In this document: one piece after another, positions 1-7,856 of the stretch
How positions within the stretch are numbered: the stretch's first letter is position 1
Layout of the letters: each line of letters opens with the position of its first letter
From: Candidatus Gastranaerophilales bacterium
GTDB lineage: Bacteria; Cyanobacteriota; Vampirovibrionia; Gastranaerophilales; Gastranaerophilaceae
DNA length: 54,996 nucleotides
Assembly: GCA_016280955.1 (NCBI GenBank)
Contig: JAEEHV010000049.1
Location: 1-54,996 of the forward strand
Direction: 5' to 3'
The notes under the pieces: model-generated
Database searches by the model: none
Told to the model about the DNA's origin: nothing
Seen by the model: the letters and a program-made list of their open reading frames with translations, nothing else
Made by a program: the position numbers and the translations under genes

Positions 1-1764
1 AAGAAAACATTAATTATAGAAGGTAAAGAAGTCGAATTTACTAATGAACCCAACCTATTGGAAGTAATTAGAAAAGCCGGCATGAATGTTCCGACATTAT
101 GCTACAGACCTGACTTAACATCATTTGGTGCTTGCAGAATGTGCGTTGTAGAAGTTGAGTATCCAAACGGAAGAAAAATGATTAACTCATCTTGTACAAT
201 GCCTCCGGAAGCAGGTATCAAAGTTCATTTAAATACAGACAAAGTAAGAAAAATCAGAAAAATGGTTCTCGAACTTCTTCTTGCAAACCATGATAGAGAA
301 TGTACAACTTGTGATAAATCAGGTTCTTGCGAGCTTCAAAAATATGCAGAAGAATATGGAATCAAGCACGTTAAACAATTTGCTCAACGTGAAGTTATGA
401 CAAAAATTGATGACAGCTCTTGTGCTTTAGTTCGTGATAACAACAAATGTATCCTTTGCGGAGCTTGTGTTAGAGCATGTGACGAACACCAAGGCTTACA
501 AGTTTTAGGATTTGCAAACAGAGGAAGTAAAACTGTTGTTGAACCTATGGCAGGCAGACCTCTTGGTAACAGCGAATGTATTAACTGCGGTCAATGTGCA
601 GCAGTTTGTCCTACAGGTGCTATAACTATTAATTCGACTCAACTTGATGAGGTATGGAGTGCAATTACTAACCCTGAAAAGAAAGTAGTTGTACAATTTG
701 CTCCATCTGTTCGTGTTGCGATAGGTGAAATGTTCGGACTTCCTGCAGGTGAAAACTCAACTAAGAAAATTAACGCAGCTTTAAGAAGAATCGGTTTTGA
801 CCTTGTATTTGATACTAACTTCTCAGCTGACTTAACAATTATGGAAGAAGCACATGAATTTATCGACAGACTTCAAAATGGGGGTAAATTACCATTATTT
901 ACTTCATGCTGTCCGGGTTGGGTTCGTTTCTTAGAAACACAACATCCTGATATGCTTGATCACTTATCAAGCTGCAAATCTCCTCAAGGTATGTTGGGAG
1001 CTATTATTAGAGAATATGTTCCGCAATCTCATGAAGGATTTACAGCTGAAAACTTGGTAAGCGTTTCAATTATGCCTTGTACTGCTAAAAAATACGAAGC
1101 AAAACGTGAACAATTCAAGATGGCAGACGGAAGACAAGAAATCGATTACGTTCTGACAACTCAAGAACTTGGCAGAATGATTAAGGGTGCAGGTATCGAC
1201 TTTGCTAATATTGAAGGTGAAGAACCTGATTCACCGTTCGGAAAATACACTGGTGCAGGTACAATCTTCGGTGTATCAGGCGGTGTTGCTGAAGCTGCTG
1301 CAAGAACAGCTTACGAAGTTGTTACAGGCGAAACTCTCCAAAACGTTGTAATCGATGATATGAGAGGAACTAAGAGAGTTAAAACGGTTGAGCTTGACTT
1401 AAAAGGAACTAAGATTAAAGTTAAAATCGTTAATACTCTTAGAGAAGCAGAAAAATGCATGAGAGAAATCAAGGAAGGTAAAGCAGATTATCAACTTCTT
1501 GAAGTAATGGCTTGCCCTGGCGGTTGTATTAACGGCGGCGGTCAACCTCAAAGCTGTAACGATTCTAATATTAAGGAACTTCGTGCAGAAGGTCTTTATA
1601 CAGATGATGCAACAGGCGAGTGGAGAAAATCTCACGAAAACCCTGAAATCAAGGAATTGTATGCTACTCACTTAGAAAAACCAAACTCTCATAAAGCACA
1701 TGAACTCTTGCACACAACTTATGTAAACAAGAGAACTAATTGCTATATCTCAGTTGGAGAGTAG
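1..1764 (+). CDS. hydA: [FeFe]-hydrogenase catalytic subunit, 5' end missing
   Basis: This iron-only hydrogenase catalyses reversible proton reduction to H2 and re-oxidises ferredoxin and/or NADH during fermentation. The reading frame is open from base 1, so the true start lies just left of the window; about 587 codons are visible. The order is a 2Fe-2S ferredoxin-like domain (Cys cluster around residues 30-65), a His/Cys cluster segment, two 4Fe-4S motifs (CILCGAC and CINCGQC, residues ~150-205), and the H-cluster domain with all three signatures: TSCCPGW (~301), MPCTAKK (~358) and MACPGGC (~503). The small-subunit-like helical tail follows. The N-terminal 2Fe-2S and tandem clusters fit the larger monomeric or NADH-linked (bifurcating) type, in which diaphorase subunits are normally encoded just upstream, outside this window. 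A strong terminator follows the stop codon. Confidence 0.96.
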   Translation, partial: KKTLIIEGKEVEFTNEPNLLEVIRKAGMNVPTLCYRPDLTSFGACRMCVVEVEYPNGRKMINSSCTMPPEAGIKVHLNTDKVRKIRKMVLELLLANHDRECTTCDKSGSCELQKYAEEYGIKHVKQFAQREVMTKIDDSSCALVRDNNKCILCGACVRACDEHQGLQVLGFANRGSKTVVEPMAGRPLGNSECINCGQCAAVCPTGAITINSTQLDEVWSAITNPEKKVVVQFAPSVRVAIGEMFGLPAGENSTKKINAALRRIGFDLVFDTNFSADLTIMEEAHEFIDRLQNGGKLPLFTSCCPGWVRFLETQHPDMLDHLSSCKSPQGMLGAIIREYVPQSHEGFTAENLVSVSIMPCTAKKYEAKREQFKMADGRQEIDYVLTTQELGRMIKGAGIDFANIEGEEPDSPFGKYTGAGTIFGVSGGVAEAAARTAYEVVTGETLQNVVIDDMRGTKRVKTVELDLKGTKIKVKIVNTLREAEKCMREIKEGKADYQLLEVMACPGGCINGGGQPQSCNDSNIKELRAEGLYTDDATGEWRKSHENPEIKELYATHLEKPNSHKAHELLHTTYVNKRTNCYISVGE

Positions 1765-1785
1765 GGAGCAGATAAAATAATTGAT

Positions 1786-1820
1786 GGGCGGCTGTTTTAT
1801 AAAACAGCCGCCCGTTTTTA
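1786..1820 (+). terminator. Intrinsic terminator of hydA
   Basis: A perfect 14-bp inverted repeat (gggcggctgtttta and its complement, 1786-1813) is followed by gttttt. It starts 22 bases after the hydA stop codon. The next gene is convergent, so it may also stop minus-strand transcription, but there is no clear T-run on that side. Confidence 0.9.
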
Positions 1821-1885
1821 TAAAATTGCTTTATTATGAAAACCCATCGAACTTGCCAATGAACGATTTGATGAATCAAATAATT

Positions 1886-2740
1886 CTATTCAACAATATA
1901 AGGTTTGTGAGTGAAGTAGGAACTAAAATTCTTCATGTAAACATTCAAATTTGTACAGTATGCTTCCAAATCCAATGACACCCCCTCTTTTAGAGGTGAT
2001 GTTTTTATTCCCATTGATTTATAAATTGAGCGGATAAAAGTATTAGAGATAGTATCACTTCCTCTTTCCCAGGGGGTAGTATGTGCCAAAATCCATCTGA
2101 TTTCTGCAATATATTCGTTGATGTCTTGCATATCAGGTTCGCTTATTTCTTTCCCTTTATATTTATTATGTAGATCATTGTATAAATCAAATACCATGTC
2201 TAATCCCCGATTAACGTATCTCGGTTCGCAGTGACTCAGAAGCCTTTGTCCGGATTCAACAGACTCAGGTCTTGTAAGCATAAATTTATGAAACGGATTC
2301 CTCAGAGGATAATCAATAATTCTGTCTAAACGTTCTTCATAGCTTTTGTATTTCGAATTTTCTCCGTCATAACGGGTAATAATAGAGCCTGATTTCCAGC
2401 TTGAACCGTGCTGCCAATATTTTCTTTTTGTTCTCAAAATTCCCGAATGTTCTGCTTTTTCAGTATCAAGTGAAGATTTATTCGCATTTCTGACTTTTCC
2501 TGTTATATATCTTAAGATTGTTTCACATTCAAAATTTTCACGAAAAAAACTAACGGCATCATCTGCTATTTCAATAATTTTTTTTGCCCAGTTTGTATCT
2601 TTTTCATAACCTTTTATATTTATAAAAAAATCTTCATTCCGAAAATTCAGTTTTTTAGACTGAAGATTGATTCCAAATGTCGGTTGATAATTATTGCAGC
2701 AGTTTATAGAATTTATTCGCATAATATATTTAAATACCAT
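1886..2740 (-). CDS. Unrecognised protein, 284 aa
   Basis: I do not recognise this family. The first ~35 residues are a flexible-looking leader containing PTFGINLQSKKLNF, which resembles the short F-containing leaders of two other proteins in this window. The middle is rich in charged and aromatic residues, and near residues 215-235 there is RWILAHTTPWERGSD followed by a predicted helix. That loop recalls the His...Gly loop of Fic-like enzymes in layout, but it lacks the Fic signature GN(G/K)R, so I do not assign it. There is no signal peptide or membrane segment. No ribosome binding site is visible before the ATG at 2740 or before an alternative ATG at 2722. It stands alone between a terminator and a divergently transcribed gene. 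Confidence 0.7.
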   Translation of the reverse strand: MVFKYIMRINSINCCNNYQPTFGINLQSKKLNFRNEDFFINIKGYEKDTNWAKKIIEIADDAVSFFRENFECETILRYITGKVRNANKSSLDTEKAEHSGILRTKRKYWQHGSSWKSGSIITRYDGENSKYKSYEERLDRIIDYPLRNPFHKFMLTRPESVESGQRLLSHCEPRYVNRGLDMVFDLYNDLHNKYKGKEISEPDMQDINEYIAEIRWILAHTTPWERGSDTISNTFIRSIYKSMGIKTSPLKEGVSLDLEAYCTNLNVYMKNFSSYFTHKPYIVE

Positions 2741-2781
2741 AAAAAATTTTTTTGCCAGTTAAATTTTTATAATATTCAGAT

Positions 2782-2810
2782 TTGCAAATATATCTTATGT
2801 ATTGTAAAAT
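2782..2810 (+). promoter_or_regulatory. Sigma-70-type promoter for the CNNM/CorC gene
   Basis: TTGCAA (2782-2787), a 17-nt spacer and TAAAAT (2805-2810) lie 34 bases before the ATG at 2845. The same TTGCAA -35 box with 17-nt spacing recurs before the genes at 41859 and 43662. Confidence 0.6.
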
Positions 2811-2844
2811 TTATGTTATAAACTGAAGGGCGATTAATATATAA

Positions 2845-4185
2845 ATGAATTTAGTTGGTATATTTTCAAATATTTTTATTATTGCATTTTTACTCTTTGT
2901 CAACGGTTTTTTTGTATCTGCCGAATTTGCTTTGGTTAAGGTCAGAAAAACAAGACTTGAGCAGTTGTGTAATGACGGAAACAGGCAGGCTAAAATTGCA
3001 TTAAAACTGGTAAATAATGTAAATCAAATGCTTGCAGCGGCACAGCTTGGTGTAACAATTGCAAGTATTGCTTTAGGTTGGGTTGCGGAAGCAACAATGG
3101 TTCAGTTGGTTGAACCGCTTGTTAGAGCAATTCCTTATGGTAATATTGCATCTCACGCAGTTGCAATTCCGCTTTCATTTATACTTGTAACTTATTTTCA
3201 CGTTCTTCTCGGTGAGCAGCTGCCAAAATGCCTGGCTTTAAAACATACTGACAATTTGGCATTAATTATTGCATCACCCATGAATTTGTTTATTACTCTG
3301 TTTAAGCCTTTTGTCTGGATTTTGCAGGTATCCGGTGATATGATACTGAAGATTTTTCATGCGGATATTGCTGATGCATCTCTTGTTCATTCGACAGAGG
3401 AATTGGATATGCTTGTTGATGCCAGCTATAATGAAGGTGTTTTGAACGAAACTGAAGCAGAGATGCTTCATAATATGTTCAAGTTTTCTGATTTAATGGC
3501 AAAACAGGTTATGATACCGAGGACAGATATGATTTGTGTTCCTGAGGATATATCTTATGAGGATATTAATAAACTTGCTTTGGAAAACGGTTATACAAGA
3601 TATCCCGTCTATGAAAAAGAAAATATAGATAAAATCATTGGTTTTATACACGTTAAAGACTTGTATTCAATTGCAATGACAAAAGAGGAATATTCGCTTG
3701 AGGCATTGCTTCGTCCGATAATTCTGGTACCGGAAACAATGACATTGGATAACCTGATGAAAGAATTTAAAAAACAGCATATACAAATGGCGGTTGTTGT
3801 AGATGAATTTGGCGGTACATCCGGGCTGATTACATTGGAAGATGTTCTGGAAGAAATTATCGGTGAAGTTCAGGATGAATTTGATGAAGAAGAAGAGATT
3901 GATATAAAACAAATTGCTGAAAACACATATATTGCAAACGCAATGATGAGAATGGATGAACTTGCCGAATTTTTTGGGTTTAATGCGGATATTCTGGAAG
4001 AAGATGATGTTGAAACCATAGGCGGGCTTGTTGTAAAACTTTTGGGCAGAATAGCCGATATAAACGATACTGTTTCATATAAAGGTTTGACATTTACCGT
4101 AAAAGAAGTTGACGGTGCCAGAATAACACAGCTTGAGATAATTAAAGAAGCAGAAGTTCAGCAGGCTGAACCGACCGAGGGTTAA
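2845..4185 (+). CDS. CNNM/CorC (HlyC) family membrane protein with CBS domains
   Basis: Members of this family are implicated in Mg2+ or other divalent cation export or resistance; the old name is hemolysin C. The N-terminal DUF21 (CNNM) domain occupies about residues 1-190, with hydrophobic helices and the hallmark SAEFALVKVRKTRLEQL near residue 25. A pair of CBS domains follows (~205-335, with MIPRTDMICV and FGGTSGLITLEDVLEEI), and a CorC_HlyC transporter-associated domain closes the protein (~355-430, ending in VDGARITQLEI). The length of 446 residues is normal for the family. A weak ribosome binding site (aaggg) lies about 14 bases before the ATG. It may be co-transcribed with the small membrane protein downstream. 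Confidence 0.93.
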   Translation: MNLVGIFSNIFIIAFLLFVNGFFVSAEFALVKVRKTRLEQLCNDGNRQAKIALKLVNNVNQMLAAAQLGVTIASIALGWVAEATMVQLVEPLVRAIPYGNIASHAVAIPLSFILVTYFHVLLGEQLPKCLALKHTDNLALIIASPMNLFITLFKPFVWILQVSGDMILKIFHADIADASLVHSTEELDMLVDASYNEGVLNETEAEMLHNMFKFSDLMAKQVMIPRTDMICVPEDISYEDINKLALENGYTRYPVYEKENIDKIIGFIHVKDLYSIAMTKEEYSLEALLRPIILVPETMTLDNLMKEFKKQHIQMAVVVDEFGGTSGLITLEDVLEEIIGEVQDEFDEEEEIDIKQIAENTYIANAMMRMDELAEFFGFNADILEEDDVETIGGLVVKLLGRIADINDTVSYKGLTFTVKEVDGARITQLEIIKEAEVQQAEPTEG

Positions 4186-4293
4186 TTTTTTATTACCTGA
4201 TTGGGTAATGATATTTTCTCCAAATATAGAATAATGATAACGGGAGTAAAAACAGTAAACTTTCCGTAATTATTCTTTGAAAGGAGGTGTGAA

Positions 4294-4515
4294 ATGCATA
4301 TTCTTCGAATAATGGCATACGCACTGGTTATAACCGGTGCAATTGTCTGGGGACTGGTCGGTTTCTTCAATTATAACCTTGTATCGGCAATATTTGGAGA
4401 TATGACGGTATTGTCGAGAATCGTTTATTCACTTGTCGGTATAAGCGGTATTTTTCTGCTTGCAACTACAGAGTATGAAGAATGTTATTGTGACTGCTCG
4501 GACAGAACTCACTAA
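4294..4515 (+). CDS. DUF378 family small membrane protein
   Basis: This is a 73-residue protein with two membrane helices (residues ~7-25 and ~43-60). The pattern ITGAIVWGLVGFFNYNLVSAIFG followed by RIVYSLVGISG is that of DUF378 (YuzA-like) proteins, whose function is not established. A strong ribosome binding site (aaaggaggtg) precedes the ATG at a good distance. The tail is unusually Cys- and acid-rich (YEECYCDCSD), which could bind a metal. A strong terminator follows. Confidence 0.85.
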   Translation: MHILRIMAYALVITGAIVWGLVGFFNYNLVSAIFGDMTVLSRIVYSLVGISGIFLLATTEYEECYCDCSDRTH

Positions 4516-4551
4516 AACAAAACGGCGGACATCCTGTCCGCCGTTTTGTTT
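4515..4551. terminator. Bidirectional terminator
   Basis: A 17-bp stem (aaaacaaaacggcggaca with its complement) and a 3-nt loop lie between convergent genes. A-rich and T-rich flanks allow termination on both strands. Confidence 0.9.
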
Positions 4552-4564
4552 ATTAAACTATATA

Positions 4565-5785
4565 TTAGTCACCATCGGTAAGGATATGTCCCATTGACGG
4601 TTGAAGAGTATAAATTACACCTTTGTTTCTGTCATATTCAGATGCAATAACATTAGGACCTAAATTGTTTGCCCTGTAATTCCACCAGCCGTCCATTATT
4701 TGCTGGTCACTAAGTTTACTAACATCGACACCTTTTCCGTAGATTAGTTCAAGAAGTTTAGGTTCTGCTTTACTTATAACATTTTCTTTTAGGAAATTTG
4801 CATCAATTGAACGAGACATGTAAATTCCGCCGCCACCGCCGCCTATTTGAGCATTGCTCTGTGCGTCATTAAATTTTTTTTCTGATATTGTACCATTTAC
4901 CACGTCTTTCCAACTAATATATGCTTTTCTCATATCTTCATTAGGTATTTGTTCCGGACTTTCGAATCCTATTTTAAAATTGCTTTTGCCGTCCCATTTT
5001 TCTGTTTTGGCATTTCCGTCAGCTCCTTCTGCATCGTCAGCTTGTTCAGTTTCTTCGGTTTTAGTGCTTCCGTCAGCTTTTACTTGTTGCCATTTACCGT
5101 CTATCATTTTGTAAGTGTTATTATCTTTAACCGCAAAATCACCATTTTGTGCGTTTGCTGCTTCAGGAGAATCCATTACAAATGTTTTTGGGTTTCTGTT
5201 GTTAGCATCAACTTTTTGCCATTCGCCGTTTACCATTTTATAAGTGTCATTATTGTCAACGGCAAAATCGCCGTCTTTTGCATTTTTTGCTTCAGGATCG
5301 TTTAATTTATATGTTTTCGGGTTTTCATTTTTAGTTTCTTCAGGACTTTCTGCTACAGCGGCATTAGCTGCAGCTACTTCCTCTGCGTTAGCTTCATTGG
5401 TTGTTGCAGGAGCTACTGCTGAACCAGTGCCATCACCTGTAGTTACAGGTGTTTCTTCAGGTGTTTCTGTAGTTGCTGCAGGTGCTTGGTCTAGTTCCAA
5501 TGATGGTTTTTGTCCGTCTTTATATTTTGCACTTTCTGCTTTTGCTTTTTTGATTAAATCTGATACAGTACGGTCTTGTGATTTTACTTCAGCTTTCAGT
5601 GCGTCTTTATTATCAAAGCTTTTACCGCCTTCAGCTGTAACACCGAGTTCCTTAAGAATCTCTTTGTTTAAAGCTTTACAGTTATCGTCTTTTAAATCTT
5701 TACCGTTAACTTTACCGTCTTTATTTACGTCTGCAAGTTTCCATAATTTTGCTGATTGTGATTTAAAAATATCAAAAAATGACAT
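4565..5785 (-). CDS. EF-hand protein with two tandem ~43-aa repeats
   Basis: I do not recognise the family. Residues ~18-31 contain a canonical EF-hand/dockerin-like calcium loop, DVNKDGKVNGKDL, with D, N, D and D at the ligand positions. An Ala/Thr/Glu-rich low-complexity linker follows (~95-155). Two near-identical repeats come next: one starts NPKTYKLNDPEAKNAKDGDF and the other NPKTFVMDSPEAANAQNGDF, each ending in TYKM.(N/D)G.WQ. A Gly run (~318-323) leads to a C-terminal domain ending TLQPSMGHILTDGD. No classical signal peptide is visible. The gene has a near-perfect flagellar sigma-28 promoter 41 bases upstream and a ribosome binding site (aaaggat). Co-expression with flagellar genes and the modular surface-protein look suggest an exported protein, but that is inference. 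Confidence 0.8.
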   Translation of the reverse strand: MSFFDIFKSQSAKLWKLADVNKDGKVNGKDLKDDNCKALNKEILKELGVTAEGGKSFDNKDALKAEVKSQDRTVSDLIKKAKAESAKYKDGQKPSLELDQAPAATTETPEETPVTTGDGTGSAVAPATTNEANAEEVAAANAAVAESPEETKNENPKTYKLNDPEAKNAKDGDFAVDNNDTYKMVNGEWQKVDANNRNPKTFVMDSPEAANAQNGDFAVKDNNTYKMIDGKWQQVKADGSTKTEETEQADDAEGADGNAKTEKWDGKSNFKIGFESPEQIPNEDMRKAYISWKDVVNGTISEKKFNDAQSNAQIGGGGGGIYMSRSIDANFLKENVISKAEPKLLELIYGKGVDVSKLSDQQIMDGWWNYRANNLGPNVIASEYDRNKGVIYTLQPSMGHILTDGD

Positions 5786-5825
5786 TTGTTTATCCTTTCT
5801 TTAGCTCGTTTCACTCGTATTAGTT

Positions 5826-5852
5826 ATATCGGCATATTTTTAATAAACTTTA
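5826..5852 (-). promoter_or_regulatory. Flagellar sigma-28 (FliA/SigD) promoter of the EF-hand gene
   Basis: On the minus strand TAAAGTTT (5845-5852), an 11-nt spacer and GCCGATAT (5826-5833) match the known FliA consensus TAAAGTTT-N11-GCCGATAA at every position but the last, where T is the usual SigD base. The start site would be near 5819, giving a leader of about 35 nt that contains aaaggat. Confidence 0.85.
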
Positions 5853-5978
5853 ATTTTAGTTGTAATATTTATCAGCTTATTTGTGTTTCTGTGACCGTAT
5901 GCCTTACTGTATGTACCTTTTGGCTGTTTGTAACATTTTTGTGATTTTCTTAACATTGTTTACAATTTGTAACAATTA

Positions 5979-7688
5979 TTAGATGTTAAGTTTATATTTG
6001 TCTTTGTCTTTTTCTTCGTCTTCTTGTTTTTCGTTTTCTTTGCCTGCTACGTCTGTCGGTACTGTTGTATTATTTGTATCTCCGGCATCTGTTTGTGATT
6101 TAACTTCATCTTCTGCTCTTGTAACAGCTTCTGATTCTTCAACAAGATTTTCTGAATTTGCTTCAACATTTTCTGCTGTTGTTGTTGCTGCTTGTTGTAC
6201 ATTTTCTCTTGCATCAATTACTTTATTTACTTTTGATACAAATGAGATTTGTTCAGCAACCCCGGCTGTGCTTGCTGCAGCTCCGGCAAGTCCCATACCG
6301 CCGACTACATAAGCCCATGATGTTACTCCGAATGCCCAGGAACCTGATTTAGCCAGTTTAAATGCTTCAATAGCCGATTTTGTTCCGTTAAATGCATTCA
6401 TACCTTGAGAAGCTGCTTCAACGATTGCCATTGTTCTTGTAGCTTTATCAAATGATTCTGTATAATCTGCAACATCCTGAATTGTATCAACGGTATCTTG
6501 TGCTTCTGTCATTGTTTCTTGTTCTTCTTTAATTTCTTCATTTGATTCTTCAATACTTTCTGCGGATTCTTGTTTTGTTGTATTGATTTTTTCATTGAGT
6601 GCTGCAATATCAGTTTCAAGAGCTTCTAATTCAGCTTTTTCACTGTCGCTCAATTCTTCTGTTTTGGATTGGTTAATCAGTTCGGCTTTTCTCTGTTCTT
6701 TTTCTTCTATTTCTTTTTTAATTTCTTCAATAGTTTTTTCTGATTCTTCTTTTGTATCTTCAGCTTTATCTTTCTGTGTATTAATATTTTCGTTTGATTG
6801 AACCATGTTATCTTCAGCATTACCTAAGTCTACTTCTCCGCTTTCAAGCTGTGGTTGCAATTCATCTGTCAATTCATCGACTTCATCTTTATTAGGTCTT
6901 TGAATTGCATATTTAGTTCCTGTTGCAAATGCTGTTAAGCATCCGGAAATTGCACCGGCAGATTTTCCTGTATCTTTTGCGGCTTTTATGGCACCTTTTC
7001 TTCCTTCAGCTTTAAGTTGATAAGGAGCGAATGCATCATCTACTCTAACTAAAACCTGACCGCTTTCTGAGCCCTGATATGCTTCTAATGCAGCTCCAAA
7101 TTTACTTTCACCTGCTTTTAATGCTTCATTAACTTGATTACCCATAAAAGTGTTCGGAGCAGCTTGTCCGCCTTTATATAGATTTGCAATATTACCCATT
7201 TTTTCTGCTGACTGTTGAAAACCTTGCTGTGCCATTTTATTAGCTACATTTTGAAAATGTTCATTTATAATTTTATTAGCACCACTTTCTGCATATTGAA
7301 TAGCTATTTTTTCAGCTCTGTTTTGTACAATTTTTTTGACTACTTCTTTTCCGACAATACCTGCAACAGCAATTCCTGCATCAACAATTGCAGCTTTGCT
7401 TGCACTCTTAGTTTTGCCTTTATATTTTGCAGTAGCTTTTAAGGTTTCGTTTTTAGCAGTTTCTTCTACACTTCTGGTTAAAGTTGCTTTATCAAGATCA
7501 TCAATTTCATAACTATTTTGATCGTTTGATGCTTCAGCTTTCCAGCCTTTAATCGAGCTCTCATATTGATTCTCAATATCTTTAATTTGAGTTTTATCAA
7601 TATTTTCGCCGGCAAGACTTCTCAAGTAGCAATCTTTTGCATAATCCATATCTGTCATTGCTCTGTTGCCATCAATTCTAATAGTCAT
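5979..7688 (-). CDS. Coiled-coil/hydrophobic protein, paralog 1 (569 aa)
   Basis: The family is not recognised. The first ~55 residues (MTIRIDGNRAMTDMDYAKDC and on to KGWKAEA) are almost identical to those of the next gene upstream (7857-9263). Hydrophobic, Ala/Gly-rich stretches lie at ~88-108 and ~243-262. A long acidic/Lys-rich coiled coil spans ~285-400, a second hydrophobic block (SWAFGVTSWAYVVGGMGLAG) lies near 448-475, and the acidic C-terminus is low complexity. Two hydrophobic regions around a long coiled coil are typical of alpha-helical pore-forming toxins and of type III translocators, but I see no family signature. The ribosome binding site aggagag is shared with the paralog, as is an upstream promoter block. 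An imperfect hairpin (5955-5976) lies at the stop codon. Confidence 0.8.
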   Translation of the reverse strand: MTIRIDGNRAMTDMDYAKDCYLRSLAGENIDKTQIKDIENQYESSIKGWKAEASNDQNSYEIDDLDKATLTRSVEETAKNETLKATAKYKGKTKSASKAAIVDAGIAVAGIVGKEVVKKIVQNRAEKIAIQYAESGANKIINEHFQNVANKMAQQGFQQSAEKMGNIANLYKGGQAAPNTFMGNQVNEALKAGESKFGAALEAYQGSESGQVLVRVDDAFAPYQLKAEGRKGAIKAAKDTGKSAGAISGCLTAFATGTKYAIQRPNKDEVDELTDELQPQLESGEVDLGNAEDNMVQSNENINTQKDKAEDTKEESEKTIEEIKKEIEEKEQRKAELINQSKTEELSDSEKAELEALETDIAALNEKINTTKQESAESIEESNEEIKEEQETMTEAQDTVDTIQDVADYTESFDKATRTMAIVEAASQGMNAFNGTKSAIEAFKLAKSGSWAFGVTSWAYVVGGMGLAGAAASTAGVAEQISFVSKVNKVIDARENVQQAATTTAENVEANSENLVEESEAVTRAEDEVKSQTDAGDTNNTTVPTDVAGKENEKQEDEEKDKDKYKLNI

Positions 7689-7713
7689 ACTGCTCTCCTG
7701 TGTTTATTTATAC

Positions 7714-7787
7714 CATCTTATATATATAAAGTATATAAAAATTAGTTAATTTCAGTGTTTATGCAATTTGTTACAAAACTTTACAAA
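7714..7787 (-). promoter_or_regulatory. Shared promoter/operator block, copy A
   Basis: Reading the minus strand, TTTGTAAAGTTTTGTAAC (7770-7787) is followed by 15 nt, TGAAAT (7749-7754), 16 nt and ACTTTATATATATAAGATG (7714-7732). The same parts with the same 15- and 16-nt spacing occur before the paralog (copy B) and at 29092-29167 (copy C). The ACTTTATATAT part probably contains the -10 box. The TGAAAT box occupies the position that the -35 box holds in the giant gene's sigma-28 promoter. Confidence 0.75.
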
Positions 7788-7797
7788 TAAACAAAGT

Positions 7798-7828
7798 ACA
7801 GGAGTGCGTTATTCTAGCGCACTCCTGT
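7798..7828 (-). terminator. Terminator after paralog 2
   Basis: An 11-bp stem, acaggagtgcg with cgcactcctgt, has a 9-nt loop. It lies just downstream of the minus-strand gene ending at 7857 and is followed on that strand by a T-rich stretch. Confidence 0.75.
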
Positions 7829-7856
7829 TGCCGGTGTAAAATCATTTATTCTTTGT

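Noticed and set aside
1781..1978. 65-aa frame after hydA
   Set aside because: It begins inside the perfect terminator hairpin of hydA and overlaps the gene on the other strand.
4034..4062. TAAA-N16-GCCGATAT in the plus strand, looking like a third sigma-28 promoter
   Set aside because: It lies inside the coding frame of the CNNM/CorC gene (residues KLLGRIADIN), the spacing is one longer than in the other two, and the AAG of the -35 is missing. It is probably a coding coincidence, though it is ~230 bases upstream of the DUF378 gene.
4192..4209. Small hairpin attacc/ggtaat after the CNNM/CorC gene
   Set aside because: It has only 6 bp and no T-run, so I do not call it a terminator.
5244..5804. 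186-aa Ser/Ala-rich plus-strand frame
   Set aside because: It is the antisense shadow of the low-complexity region of the EF-hand gene and covers that gene's start and ribosome site.
5955..5976. Imperfect hairpin attgtttac/gtaacaat at the stop of paralog 1
   Set aside because: The stem is short and bulged and lacks a T-run on the minus strand, so it is too weak to call a terminator.
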